Source: Terriglobales bacterium
GTDB taxonomy: Bacteria; Acidobacteriota; Terriglobia; Terriglobales; Acidobacteriaceae
Reading direction: 5' to 3'
Assembly: GCA_016185365.1 (NCBI GenBank)
Contig: JACPNP010000026.1
Location: 1-51,587 of the forward strand
DNA: 51,587 nucleotides
The notes beneath the pieces were generated by a model that was not told where the DNA came from, did not search any database, and saw only the letters and a program-made list of their open reading frames with translations. Of this stretch, positions 41,810-51,587 are shown piece by piece; within the stretch, counting starts at the first letter, position 1, and every line of letters begins with the position of its first letter. Made by a program: the position numbers and the translations under genes.

Positions 41810-43048
41810 ATGTCTGAGTACCCTAGCAGGTTACCTACACCGCACAAAATCATGGCGCTTGGCATTTACATCTCGGTCCCGTTCTGCCGGTCGAAGTGCA
41901 CATTCTGTAACTTCGCTTCCGGCGTCTTCTCCCGTGACCGCATGCAGCGCTATGTGGACCGCGTCTGCGCGGACATGGCCGATTCGGCTCGCATCGCCGA
42001 AAGCCTCGGCGCGGTGTATGAGCGTGATGTAGACACCATCTATCTCGGTGGCGGGACCCCCAGCACGCTTGCGCCGGACCAACCGGAGCAGTTATTTCAA
42101 AGCGTGCGCGAACGATTCCGCGTCTTGCCGGACGCGGAAGTCACAGTGGAGTGCGCCCCAGGTACGCTCTCCGCGGAAGTCATCGCCACACTCCTGCGTT
42201 GCGGCGTGAACCGGGTGAGCATGGGTGTCCAATCCTTCGTTGACCAGGAGACCCGTGCCGTTGCCCGCCTGCACGACCGGGCCATCACTCTTGCCGATCT
42301 TGATCGCCTGCGCGCCGCCGGCCTGGCCAACATCAATCTCGACCTCATTGCCGGCCTGCCGCACCAGACCGAAGAAAGCTGGCGTTACTCCGTGCGAGAA
42401 TTGATTGCCTCCGAAGTCCCCCATGCCAGTGTCTATATCCTGGAAGTGGATGAGGATTCGCGACTGGGCAGGGAATTGATCGCCGGTGGACAGCGCTATC
42501 ATGCGCACCACGTTCCGGACGGCGATCAGACCGCGCGATTCTATGAGATCGCGTGTGACCTACTGACGGAAGCCGGGATCGCACAGTATGAGATCTCCAA
42601 CTTTGCGCGTCCCGGTTTTGAGTCCCGCCATAATCTCAAATACTGGACACGCCGGCCTTATCTTGGGTTCGGCGTGGACGCGCACTCCATGCTGCTCGCT
42701 CGGCAGCTCCATCCTGATTTTCCAGAATCCACCGCCGCCGTTCGATTTTCGGCGGCGGACGACCTCGACCGCTACCTCGCGCAAACGACTTCCGAGTACG
42801 AGTCGTCCTGCGTCACGCAGCGCCAGGCCCTGGAGGAGGAAATGTTCCTTGGCTTGCGTCTGAACCGTGGCGTGGCCTTGGACGCCCTTTGCGAACATCG
42901 TCGGTCCCCGCTCCCACCAGCATTCCACGCGGTCGTGCGCGAGGTGACGGAGAACGGACTGCTTCAGGAATCGGAGGGCCGACTGCTTCTCACCGAACGC
43001 GGCCGGCTTTTGTCAAATGAAGTTTTCGCCCGCTTCATAAATCTGTGA
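41810..43048 (+). CDS. hemW: Radical SAM heme chaperone HemW
   Basis: The 412-residue protein has the radical SAM cluster motif C-x3-C-x2-C (FCRSKCTFCNF), YLGGGTPS, and the HNxxYW motif (HNLKYW) that binds heme in HemW and separates it from true coproporphyrinogen dehydrogenase HemN. A HemN-type C-terminal domain follows. HemW hands heme to target proteins, with a 4Fe-4S cluster and S-adenosylmethionine. ATG 41810 has GGTGA at a suitable distance, but ATG 41852 (MALGIYISVPF) matches the usual family start, so the first 14 residues are uncertain. It is divergent from the ketosynthase operon. Confidence 0.9.
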   Translation: MSEYPSRLPTPHKIMALGIYISVPFCRSKCTFCNFASGVFSRDRMQRYVDRVCADMADSARIAESLGAVYERDVDTIYLGGGTPSTLAPDQPEQLFQSVRERFRVLPDAEVTVECAPGTLSAEVIATLLRCGVNRVSMGVQSFVDQETRAVARLHDRAITLADLDRLRAAGLANINLDLIAGLPHQTEESWRYSVRELIASEVPHASVYILEVDEDSRLGRELIAGGQRYHAHHVPDGDQTARFYEIACDLLTEAGIAQYEISNFARPGFESRHNLKYWTRRPYLGFGVDAHSMLLARQLHPDFPESTAAVRFSAADDLDRYLAQTTSEYESSCVTQRQALEEEMFLGLRLNRGVALDALCEHRRSPLPPAFHAVVREVTENGLLQESEGRLLLTERGRLLSNEVFARFINL

Positions 43049-43120
43049 CCGGCGGCGCAGCGAGTATGAATTTTCCGTTAAAATATCCAAGGTAAGGATT
43101 TCCGCAGTCGAGAGACCTGG

Positions 43121-44206
<1,086 letters not shown>

Positions 44207-44227
44207 TAAAGGACGACCCTACGAACG

Positions 44228-44680
44228 ATGGAAGTCAAAGTCGAATACTCCACTGTGGCCCTGTGCCACGTCTCCGATCTTTGGGAGGTCTTTCAAGACA
44301 TTCAAAACTGGCGCCGGCTGAGCAGCGTCTTCGGGGACGCCGGCTGGGTGCACGGAAAGCCATGGGAGCGTGGTAGCCGCTTCTGCGTCGAACTCAATTA
44401 TCCCAAGCATATCGATCTTGAGGTCGTGGTGTTGAAGTGCCACGCCCCGCATGAGGTCGTCCTGCTCTGCCATGGCAGCGGGTTTGCCTCGGAGCAATGG
44501 CTCTTCTTCACCCCGCGCGACGTCGAAGACGAGACCCAGATCCGCACCGAATCCGCCGTGGTCGGCGGCACGGACTATCTGCGCGAGCAGGTGGCCGGTC
44601 CGGTACGCCAGCTCCTCGAATCCTGGTTCGATGGCTTGAAGATGGAAGCCGAGAAACATTGCTCTCTCGTCGCCCTCTGA
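44228..44680 (+). CDS. SRPBCC (START-like) family protein
   Basis: The 150-residue protein looks like a single SRPBCC helix-grip domain. It begins with a strand (EVKVEYSTVALCHVSDLWEV), has the WRRLSSVF element typical of the first helical turn, and ends in a long C-terminal helix (REQVAGPVRQLLESWFDGLK). These domains bind hydrophobic ligands or act as cyclases. No ligand can be named. Four Cys are present, without a metal motif. It follows ltaE closely, with AAAGGA near the stop of ltaE as ribosome site, so cotranscription is likely. Confidence 0.72.
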   Translation: MEVKVEYSTVALCHVSDLWEVFQDIQNWRRLSSVFGDAGWVHGKPWERGSRFCVELNYPKHIDLEVVVLKCHAPHEVVLLCHGSGFASEQWLFFTPRDVEDETQIRTESAVVGGTDYLREQVAGPVRQLLESWFDGLKMEAEKHCSLVAL

Positions 44681-44691
44681 AACACCGACTT

Positions 44692-44710
44692 GAAGGGCCG
44701 TGCGCCCTTC
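44692..44710 (+). terminator. Hairpin after the SRPBCC gene, no clear T-run
   Basis: GAAGGGC (44692-44698) and GCCCTTC (44704-44710) form a 7-bp stem with a 5-base loop, 11 bases after the stop codon. A C-rich stretch follows in place of T. The rest of the gap to 44885 holds no ORF I would support, and a TATACT at about 44839 may be a -10 box. Confidence 0.35.
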
Positions 44711-44885
44711 CCCAACACGGACGAATATTCCTCGTTCTAACGGGCTGGATTTCCGACGACGGAACTGCTGCGTGTGGTGCTGGCATTTCCGTCCCTGAGG
44801 CTTCCGCTCGTCACTGCGGCGTGCGTCCAGCCGCTGATATACTTGCCTGTTTCGCCCCTGGCCACCGCGCCATCCGGAGGAAGCC

Positions 44886-46028
<1,143 letters not shown>

Positions 46029-46058
46029 GATCGCACTGCAGGCAGGAGTAGCCGTCCG

Positions 46059-46493
46059 ATGATGTCTTACGCCCCCGCTCCGTTCCCTGAGCCGACCCAG
46101 GATGAACGCACCATGGCGACGCTGGCCCACGCGTTGCAGATGGTGGGTTCGTTCATCGCCCCGCTGATCATTTTCTTGGTCCGGCGTGACTCCCGGTTTG
46201 TTTCCTTTCATGCCCTTCAGGCGCTGTTGCTCCAAGTCTTCTTCATAGTGACTTGGATCGTTGTATTCACCGTGTTCTTTGTGGGGATGTTTCTGTCCAT
46301 GCCGATGGATGGCAAGCACTCGAACCAGCCCCCTATGTTCATCTTCTTCTTCCCGGTGCTCTGGTTGGTGATTTTCGGCGGCCAGATGACAGTGCTGGTC
46401 ATGGCGATCGTGTATGCCATCAAAGCCGGGAAGGGAGAATGGGCGAACTATCCGCTCATCGGCCGTCTGGTCCGCAAGATGTTAGGGACGTAA
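46059..46493 (+). CDS. DUF4870-type membrane protein
   Basis: This 144-residue protein has about three hydrophobic segments (46-level helix ALQMVGSFIAPLIIFLVRR, then VFFIVTWIVVFTVFFVGMFL and MFIFFFPVLWLVIFGGQM). The turn RRDSRFVSFHALQALL after the first helix is the hallmark of the DUF4870 family. The role is unknown; it is an inner membrane protein. AGGAG lies 8 bases before the ATG. A second ATG follows at the next codon. It is 30 bases after the acyl-CoA dehydrogenase gene, without a terminator between, so cotranscription is possible. Confidence 0.8.
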   Translation: MMSYAPAPFPEPTQDERTMATLAHALQMVGSFIAPLIIFLVRRDSRFVSFHALQALLLQVFFIVTWIVVFTVFFVGMFLSMPMDGKHSNQPPMFIFFFPVLWLVIFGGQMTVLVMAIVYAIKAGKGEWANYPLIGRLVRKMLGT

Positions 46494-46571
46494 ACGTCTC
46501 ATCCCAGACTTTCGGCGCTTTTCCAGCGTATCTGTGCGTGCCGGTGAAATCTCACCCGAGGGACCAACAAC

Positions 46572-48347
46572 ATGAAAGTCATGCGGTTCGTAAAGAGTGC
46601 AATCGTCTTCGTCACTGTTTTTTGCCTGCTGGAGCTGGCCGCCTATGCCCAAGCGCCCGCCAAACAGGAATGGATCGAGCGCAGCAACCGGAACGCCAAG
46701 GTTGTTCTGGACGCCTTGGCGCGATTCAATCCCGAAGGCGCCGCCCAGATCGGCGCCGAGGGCTATGACGAACAGATCATCGACCTCGCTCCCGGATATC
46801 TCGACCGCACCCGCAAAGCCAATGAACAGGTGCTTGCCGATCTGCAAAAGCGGCTGGCCGCCGAAAAAGACCCGCGCGTGCAGCAGGACCTGGAGATCAT
46901 GATCAAGTCCACGCGCGACACGCTCCACGGCGCCGAGTTGAACCAGAAATACCTGCTGACTTATTTCAATGTGCCCGGCTTCGTCTTTCAGGGACTGCGC
47001 AGCCTGCTGGATGACCAGATGCCCGCCGCGCGCCGCCAGGCAGCCCTGGTCCGCTTGCGCAAGTACGCCGGTATGGAGCCGGGGACCAAGCCGGTGACCG
47101 AGCTGGCCATGGCTATCACGCGCGAAAAGCTCTCGCAGCCCGGTCTGCTTGGCCCCTTTAAGTCACAGCTTGACCGTGATCTCAACAATTACGGGTTCTA
47201 CCTCGACGGACTCGGCAAATTGTTCGCCAAATTCCAGATCACCGGGTACGAAGAGCCGCTGGCGAAGCTGAAGGACCAGTTCACGGCGTATGAGAGCTTT
47301 GTCCGCAAGGAAGTGGCGCCGAAAGCCCGCACCGACTTCAAACTTCCGGCGGAGCTTTATGCCTATAACCTGGACCAGTATGGCGTGGACATCCCATCCG
47401 CCAAACTTGCCGAGATGGCGCACAAGGCCTTTACCGAGATCCAGGCCGAGATGCAGACCATCGCCGCCAAGATCGCCAAGGAGCGGGGCTGGTCGGACAC
47501 CGACTATCGCGCCGTCCTTCGTAATCTAAAGAAAGAGCAGATCGTCGGCGAAGCCATCCTTCCGCATTATCAGGAGCGCCTGAAGCAGCTTGAGGAGATC
47601 ATCCAGCGCGAGCATCTCCTGACGCTCCCGGACCGTCCCGCGCGCATCCGCCTGGCCTCGGCCGCCGAGAGCGCGCAACAGCCCGCGCCCAATATGCGTC
47701 CACCGCGCTTCATCGGCAACACCGGCGAGCAGGGCGAGTTCGTCCTGCCGCTCAGCATTCCCTCGAAGGACCCGGCGCAGACCAAGCAATATGATGACTT
47801 CACCTTCGCTGCCATCTCCTGGACGTTGACCGCTCATGAAGCCCGGCCCGGACACGAGATGCAATTCGCCAAGATGCTCGAAGCCGGCGTCAGCACCGCT
47901 CGCACCCTGTTCGCCTTCAACAGCACTAACGTCGAAGGCTGGGGACTGTACGCCGAATACATCAGCAAGCCCTTCATGCCGCTCGAAGGTCAGCTGGGTT
48001 CACTGCAGGGACGCCTGATGCGTGCCGCACGGGCCTTCTCCGATCCGGAACTGCAATCGGGCAAGCTCACGCCCGACCAGGTCAAGCAGCTGCTGATGAA
48101 TGACGTGGTTCTCTCGGACGCAATGGCGACGCAGGAAGTGGAACGTTACACCTTCCGCGCTCCCGGCCAGGCCAACAGCTATTTCTACGGGTACACGCGT
48201 TTGCTGGGACTGCGTGCCGACGTGGAGAAAGCGATGGGCAAGAAGTTCAACGCGCAGAAGTTCCATGACTTCATCCTCGCCCAGGGCCTGCTGCCGCCTG
48301 ATCTGCTGCGCAAGGCGGTGATGGAAAACTTTGTGACCGCGAACTGA
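46572..48347 (+). CDS. Secreted DUF885-family putative metallopeptidase
   Basis: The 591-residue product has a signal peptide (about 1-26, FVKSAIVFVTVFCLLELAAYA). The DUF885 body follows, with the motif HEARPGHEMQ (about 419-428), an H-E-x-x-x-x-H-E zinc-site pattern, and NVEGWGLYAEYI (about 450-461) with a third Glu. DUF885 proteins are related to M32-like and other gluzincin peptidases, and their natural substrates are mostly unknown. It should act in the periplasm. GAGGGA lies 8 bases before the ATG. A GC hairpin follows the stop. Confidence 0.85.
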   Translation: MKVMRFVKSAIVFVTVFCLLELAAYAQAPAKQEWIERSNRNAKVVLDALARFNPEGAAQIGAEGYDEQIIDLAPGYLDRTRKANEQVLADLQKRLAAEKDPRVQQDLEIMIKSTRDTLHGAELNQKYLLTYFNVPGFVFQGLRSLLDDQMPAARRQAALVRLRKYAGMEPGTKPVTELAMAITREKLSQPGLLGPFKSQLDRDLNNYGFYLDGLGKLFAKFQITGYEEPLAKLKDQFTAYESFVRKEVAPKARTDFKLPAELYAYNLDQYGVDIPSAKLAEMAHKAFTEIQAEMQTIAAKIAKERGWSDTDYRAVLRNLKKEQIVGEAILPHYQERLKQLEEIIQREHLLTLPDRPARIRLASAAESAQQPAPNMRPPRFIGNTGEQGEFVLPLSIPSKDPAQTKQYDDFTFAAISWTLTAHEARPGHEMQFAKMLEAGVSTARTLFAFNSTNVEGWGLYAEYISKPFMPLEGQLGSLQGRLMRAARAFSDPELQSGKLTPDQVKQLLMNDVVLSDAMATQEVERYTFRAPGQANSYFYGYTRLLGLRADVEKAMGKKFNAQKFHDFILAQGLLPPDLLRKAVMENFVTAN

Positions 48348-48365
48348 GTGACCGGGAGTTCCCCT

Positions 48366-48388
48366 GGGCGGCGCGGTTCGCGCCGCCC
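48366..48388 (+). terminator. GC-rich hairpin after the DUF885 gene
   Basis: GGGCGGCGCG (48366-48375) and CGCGCCGCCC (48379-48388) form a perfect 10-bp stem with a 3-base loop, followed by GCTTCATTT. The T content of the tail is low, so termination may be partial. Confidence 0.55.
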
Positions 48389-48419
48389 GCTTCATTTATG
48401 ATGGTTGGTCCCTGACCGA

Positions 48420-49382
48420 ATGACCAACGCATCCATCACCAGCTGGGTCGAGCGTATCCGCGCCGGCGAAGTCCGTGCCATGGCCCGCGCTATAAGCGCC
48501 ATCGAAGACGGCACGTCGGAATCCGTGGAACTGCTCAAGGCCTTGTTTCCCTTCAGCGGCAAGGCGCACGTCATCGGTATCACCGGGGCGCCGGGCGCGG
48601 GCAAGAGCACACTGGTGGATTATCTGGCCCGTGAATACCGCAAGCAGGAGCCGCCCAGGACGGTCGGCATCGTCGCCGTCGATCCCACCAGTCCGTATAC
48701 CGGTGGCGCCATCCTCGGTGACCGTATCCGCATGCAGGCGCATTACGCTGATACCGGCATCTATATCCGCAGCATGGCCACACGCGGATTCCTCGGCGGC
48801 CTGGCCCGCACCACTGCGGACGTCACCACCGCGCTCGATGCCAGCGGCAAAGATTTGGTCCTGATCGAGACCGTCGGCGTCGGACAGGATGAGGTTGATA
48901 TCGTTCGCCTCGCCGATTGCACCATCGTCATGCTCGTTCCCGGCATGGGCGATGACGTGCAATCCATCAAGGCCGGCATCATGGAGATCGCGGACATCTT
49001 CGTCATCAATAAGAGTGACCGCGATGGCGCTGACCGCGTCGAGAAGGAGATCCGCGCCATGCAGTCATTGGCTGCGCGCGCTGACGATTGGACCCCCGGC
49101 ATCGTGCGCACCGTCGCCAGCGAAGGCAAAGGCGTGCCGGAACTCGCCGCCGCCATCGCCGCGTTCTATGCCTATCTGGAGCAACGCGGCCTGCGCCTCA
49201 AACGCAAGGAAGAGAACTGGCGTGAGCGCCTTATCGAGATGCTGCGCGAAGCGCTTCTGCGCCGCGTGATGCGGGAAAAACTCGGCGAGGCCCGCATCGC
49301 GGAATATGCCGCCGAGATCGCCGCCCACCGCCGCGACCCCTATACACTGGTGGACGACATCGTGCGGGAGTTCGGCCAATGA
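48420..49382 (+). CDS. meaB: MeaB GTPase, chaperone of methylmalonyl-CoA mutase
   Basis: The 320-residue G3E GTPase has the P-loop GAPGAGKS (about 56-63), AVDPTSPYTGGAILGDRIRM, the switch stretch LIETVGVGQDEVD and the guanine motif NKSD. MeaB loads and protects the adenosylcobalamin cofactor of methylmalonyl-CoA mutase; ArgK/YgfD is an older name. The mutase genes are not in the window. Its stop overlaps the ATG of the epimerase gene (ATGA), so both are translated together. The start at 48420 has no visible ribosome site, and TTG 48405 is an in-frame alternative. Confidence 0.93.
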   Translation: MTNASITSWVERIRAGEVRAMARAISAIEDGTSESVELLKALFPFSGKAHVIGITGAPGAGKSTLVDYLAREYRKQEPPRTVGIVAVDPTSPYTGGAILGDRIRMQAHYADTGIYIRSMATRGFLGGLARTTADVTTALDASGKDLVLIETVGVGQDEVDIVRLADCTIVMLVPGMGDDVQSIKAGIMEIADIFVINKSDRDGADRVEKEIRAMQSLAARADDWTPGIVRTVASEGKGVPELAAAIAAFYAYLEQRGLRLKRKEENWRERLIEMLREALLRRVMREKLGEARIAEYAAEIAAHRRDPYTLVDDIVREFGQ

Positions 49383-49786
49383 TCACCATCGACCATCTCG
49401 GCATCGCCGTGAAGAGCATCGCCGAAGCACGTAAATTCTATGAACAGTTAGGATTAGCGGCATCCGGTGAAGAAGTGGTTGAACATGAGAAAGTTCGGGT
49501 AGCTATGTTGCCCGTAGGCGAAAGCCGCGTGGAGCTTTTGCAAGCCACGTCGGATGATTCCACCATTGCCCGATTCATCGCCAAGCGGGGCGAAGGTTTG
49601 CATCACGTAGCTCTGCATGTGCCGGACTTGAAAGCCACGGTCGAGTCGCTCAAAAAGTCCGGGACACGATTGGTCAGCGAAGAGATCAAGACCGGCGCCG
49701 GCGGACATCAGTACGTCTTCGTGCACCCCTCCAGCGCCGGCGGCGTTCTCCTGGAACTGGTGCAGGACCCAGGCGCCAAGAAATAA
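49379..49786 (+). CDS. mce: Methylmalonyl-CoA epimerase
   Basis: The 135-residue protein is a two-module VOC fold with HLGIAVKSI at the start (H6), VELLQATS (Glu ligand), GLHHVALHVPDL (His ligand) and VLLELVQ (Glu ligand), which together bind the divalent metal. It interconverts the two epimers of methylmalonyl-CoA in propionate breakdown or succinate-to-propionate flow. Coupling to meaB by an ATGA overlap supports this assignment over other VOC enzymes. tsaB follows 5 bases later. Confidence 0.93.
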   Translation: MITIDHLGIAVKSIAEARKFYEQLGLAASGEEVVEHEKVRVAMLPVGESRVELLQATSDDSTIARFIAKRGEGLHHVALHVPDLKATVESLKKSGTRLVSEEIKTGAGGHQYVFVHPSSAGGVLLELVQDPGAKK

Positions 49787-49791
49787 CCTGC

Positions 49792-50475
49792 ATGTACATC
49801 CTCGCCATTGACACCTCACACCAGAACGGCAGTGTCGCTCTGGCCGAAGGAGGCGGCGCCGTATTCCGGTTGATCGGGCAGTCGATCGTGGAAGGCGGCA
49901 CCTTTTCCGCGCAATTGGTTCCCAGCATCGCTACTCTCTTGGGCAAACATGGTCTTGACCTCTCAAAGCTCGGTTGTCTGGCCGCATGCGTCGGTCCCGG
50001 CTCGTTCACTGGACTTCGCATCGGATTGGCCGCCATAAAAGGTTTGGCGGAGGTGATGCATATACCCATCGTCGGAGTTTCGACGCTGGAAGCTCTTGCC
50101 CACCACGCGACGCGAGACGGACTGATCCTCGCCGCAAGTGACGCCCGTCGCAGTGAAGTCTTCACCGGCGAATATCGGCGCACCGGCGGGGAACTGCGCC
50201 GGGAAGCGGAGTATCTCTGCACGGCGGTTGAGTTCACGGCGCGGATCCAGGCCTGCGGCCCCAGTGAGGTGGTCACCTCAGACGCGCGTCTCGCGCAGCT
50301 CGCCGGTTCTGTGCACGCGCACGTGATGACATTCAGCGATCCGGGCAGCGAAGCGGTGGCCCGCATCGGACTGGCCAAGTTCCTTCGCGGTGAGACCACT
50401 TCCGTCGATGAGCTGGACGCTGATTATCTCCGCCGCGATGACAATCTTTTCTTTCCCTCAGCCCGCAGCTCATGA
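49792..50475 (+). CDS. tsaB: tRNA t6A biosynthesis protein TsaB
   Basis: The 227-residue protein is of the ASKHA fold with ILAIDTSHQNGSVAL at the start and the family signature GPGSFTGLRIGLAAIKGLA (about 69-87). TsaB forms a complex with TsaD and TsaE that adds threonylcarbamoyl to A37 of ANN-reading tRNAs. Only tsaB is present here. Its stop overlaps the start of rimI (ATGA), a neighbourhood seen in many bacteria. It is 5 bases after the epimerase gene and so may belong to the same transcript. Confidence 0.94.
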   Translation: MYILAIDTSHQNGSVALAEGGGAVFRLIGQSIVEGGTFSAQLVPSIATLLGKHGLDLSKLGCLAACVGPGSFTGLRIGLAAIKGLAEVMHIPIVGVSTLEALAHHATRDGLILAASDARRSEVFTGEYRRTGGELRREAEYLCTAVEFTARIQACGPSEVVTSDARLAQLAGSVHAHVMTFSDPGSEAVARIGLAKFLRGETTSVDELDADYLRRDDNLFFPSARSS

Positions 50476-50915
50476 ACATCCGTCGCGCCACCATCGACGA
50501 CCTGACGGCAATGATCGGCATGGCCGCCGTTGCCGATACCTCGGCCCGCTGGAGCGCCGGGCACTTCGCCCAGATCTTCGGGGAGACCGGCAGGGAAGCC
50601 TTCGTGGCCGTGACCCCGGAGGATGCCGTCGTCGGCTTTGTCGTGGCCCGCGCCATCACTGTAGAGTGGGAGATCGAGAATGTGGTGGTCTCTCGGGCGC
50701 ACCGCCGCCAAGGCATCGGTAAGGCTTTGGTCACAACCGCTGTGGAGCGTGCCCGGCTTGCGGGTGCCGTCAGGATTCACCTCGAAGTCCGTGCCTCAAA
50801 CTCCGCCGCTATCCGGCTCTACGCCGCCGCCGGGTTTCAGGAGACCGGACGCCGCATGGAGTACTACTCCGACCCGAACGAAGACGCTCTTTTATTGACT
50901 CTTCCGTTAACTTAG
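50472..50915 (+). CDS. rimI: Ribosomal-protein-S18-alanine N-acetyltransferase (RimI-like)
   Basis: The 147-residue GNAT protein has the acetyl-CoA loop RRQGIGKALV (about 78-87), LEVRASNSAAIRLYAAAGF (about 104-122) and a final YYSDPNEDALLL, all as in RimI. RimI acetylates the N-terminal Ala of S18 and related proteins. Overlap with tsaB by four bases is a common arrangement and supports RimI over another GNAT. No further gene follows for 103 bases. Confidence 0.88.
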   Translation: MNIRRATIDDLTAMIGMAAVADTSARWSAGHFAQIFGETGREAFVAVTPEDAVVGFVVARAITVEWEIENVVVSRAHRRQGIGKALVTTAVERARLAGAVRIHLEVRASNSAAIRLYAAAGFQETGRRMEYYSDPNEDALLLTLPLT

Positions 50916-50960
50916 CCAGCTGCACCATTTTCGGTGCAATACGATTTCGCCAATTTCCCG

Positions 50961-50989
50961 TTGAATTCGATTTTCCACGGTGGTAGGTT
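50961..50989 (+). promoter_or_regulatory. Candidate promoter of the DUF465 gene
   Basis: TTGAAT (50961-50966) and TAGGTT (50984-50989) are 17 bases apart. The start would fall near 50996, leaving a leader of about 23 bases that contains the GGAGGT ribosome site. Confidence 0.5.
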
Positions 50990-51018
50990 GGGCCTGACAA
51001 GAGATTGGAGGTCTTGCG

Positions 51019-51237
51019 ATGGAGATCAAAGACCACGTGGTGGCCAGCTCTGACGCCCTTCGGAAGCTGGCTATGGAACACACCCAGTACGACCAGCGTC
51101 TGAACGCCCTCCTGCAAAAACGTTATCTCAACGACGACGACAAGATCGAAGAAGTCCGGCTCAAAAAACTCAAACTCAAAGTGAAAGACGAGATCATGAA
51201 GCTGGAACACAGCTTCGGCGTCAGTCACCCCGCCTAG
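51019..51237 (+). CDS. YdcH/DUF465-family small helical protein
   Basis: This 72-residue charged protein fits the DUF465 pattern: an early helix with LRKLAMEHTQYDQRLNALLQ, then EEVRLKKLKLKVKDEIMKLE near the C-terminus. These proteins are two-helix hairpins of unknown function, often highly expressed. The GGAGGT ribosome site is close to the ideal. Promoter and gene look like a single-gene unit. No metal or catalytic residues are visible. Confidence 0.85.
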   Translation: MEIKDHVVASSDALRKLAMEHTQYDQRLNALLQKRYLNDDDKIEEVRLKKLKLKVKDEIMKLEHSFGVSHPA

Positions 51238-51259
51238 TCCAGCAGTATTTGGCCGACTG

Positions 51260-51276
51260 CGAACAAGGTTTGTTCG
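51260..51276. repeat. Palindrome upstream of the last gene
   Basis: CGAACAA-GGT-TTGTTCG is a perfect 7-bp inverted repeat with a 3-base centre. It lies 57 bases before the ATG at 51334 and 22 bases after the DUF465 stop. It could be an operator or a short hairpin. The half sites resemble SOS boxes, but the spacing does not match known consensus sites. Confidence 0.4.
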
Positions 51277-51333
51277 ACAAATGCGGGGCGAATTGTGTTC
51301 TCGTGGATGGCAAGATACATTTGTTGCTGACGT

Positions 51334-51587
51334 ATGAATTTCAAGAGAGCTCTCCTCATCTTTTTTGTATGGTTCCTGCCAATCGGCGCTCAAAGCCAGG
51401 AGCCTGCCACCCGGAAAATCGAGCCTACTTCAAAGCGCGGAGCTTCGACTGATATCGAGCGCCGCAATTTTGTCGAGCTGTTCCGCGCGTTGGAAGCGAA
51501 CCCACTCGGGCCCGGCGCCAAGGACAATCGTGGTGCGCTCATTGCGTTCACTATCGAGGTGCCGGACATCCATGTAACGGTTTGCGA
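51334..51587 (+). CDS. Start of a secreted protein of unknown function (truncated by the window)
   Basis: An ATG at 51334 opens a frame that stays open to the last base, giving 84 residues. It begins with a signal peptide (NFKRALLIFFVWFLPIGAQSQ), then a polar stretch (EPATRKIEPTSKRG) and FVELFRALEANPLGPGAKD, followed by LIAFTIEVPDIHVTVC. It should be exported to the periplasm or envelope. The family is not recognisable from this part. There is no strong ribosome site, and a palindrome lies upstream at 51260-51276. Confidence 0.65.
   Translation, partial: MNFKRALLIFFVWFLPIGAQSQEPATRKIEPTSKRGASTDIERRNFVELFRALEANPLGPGAKDNRGALIAFTIEVPDIHVTVC

Noticed and set aside
51260..51276. LexA/SOS box
   Set aside because: The half sites are similar, but the spacing between GAAC and GTTC does not fit the consensus sites I know, and the gene is not a repair gene.

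Overview
The window is GC-rich, gene-dense chromosomal DNA from a diderm bacterium, most probably an acidobacterium. Three things point there. A secreted VWA protein at 25583-26506 has the layout of the VWFA-related domain family typical of Acidobacteriota. LpxB at 36098-37243 implies an outer membrane with lipid A. The mix of CIRCE/HrcA heat-shock control, MeaB/epimerase, an AcnB-ordered aconitase and a MoaD-MoaE fusion fits that phylum. The assignment is inference from gene content. I see no rRNA, tRNA, CRISPR, insertion sequence, prophage or integrase, so this reads as core chromosome.

Layout. 1-7089: end of an unknown gene, a CDGSH Fe-S protein, an AAA+/VWA pair on the minus strand, a stand-alone LON-domain protein, two SDR oxidoreductases, a TPR protein, a hotdog thioesterase and a membrane-anchored protein of unknown role. 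7130-11616: mrp, then a heat-shock cluster hrcA-grpE-dnaJ-rsmE behind a sigma70-like promoter and a CIRCE operator; dnaK is absent. 11668-15902: a UvrD-type helicase fused to an Fe-S nuclease, convergent with RmuC. 15950-16142: a very small lysine-rich gene with its own promoter, ribosome site and terminator. 16196-22179: CPBP protease, thiolase, NagA, ComM and a PAP2-like phosphatase. 22338-31262: Lon, MoaD-MoaE, the VWA protein, a coupled suhB/small-protein/aconitase unit, a 7Fe ferredoxin, a small helical protein and 3-hydroxybutyryl-CoA dehydrogenase. 31451-35995: two MacB-type permeases without an ATPase, convergent with an M1-peptidase-like protein that has lost its zinc site. 36098-41795 (minus): ketosynthase, ABC exporter, secreted unknown and lpxB in one tight unit. 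41810-51587: HemW, threonine aldolase, an SRPBCC protein, acyl-CoA dehydrogenase, two membrane or secreted proteins, meaB-mce, tsaB-rimI, a DUF465 protein and the start of a secreted protein.

How the genes work together. Thiolase, 3-hydroxybutyryl-CoA dehydrogenase, acyl-CoA dehydrogenase, the thioesterase, MeaB and methylmalonyl-CoA epimerase form a scattered short-chain acyl-CoA and propionate toolkit. HrcA/GrpE/DnaJ, Lon and the LON-domain protein serve protein quality control. The four-gene unit ending in lpxB looks dedicated to making and exporting an envelope lipid.

The points most worth a second look are: the complete 15-codon Lys/Ala minigene; a Walker A Lys-to-Thr change in an otherwise intact ABC exporter; an M1 aminopeptidase relative with all zinc ligands replaced; the ketosynthase-ABC-unknown-lpxB operon; and a recurring arrangement in which a -10-like box sits 5-8 bases before the start codon, which suggests frequent leaderless transcription. 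None is proven by sequence alone, and I do not claim a new defence or mobile system here.
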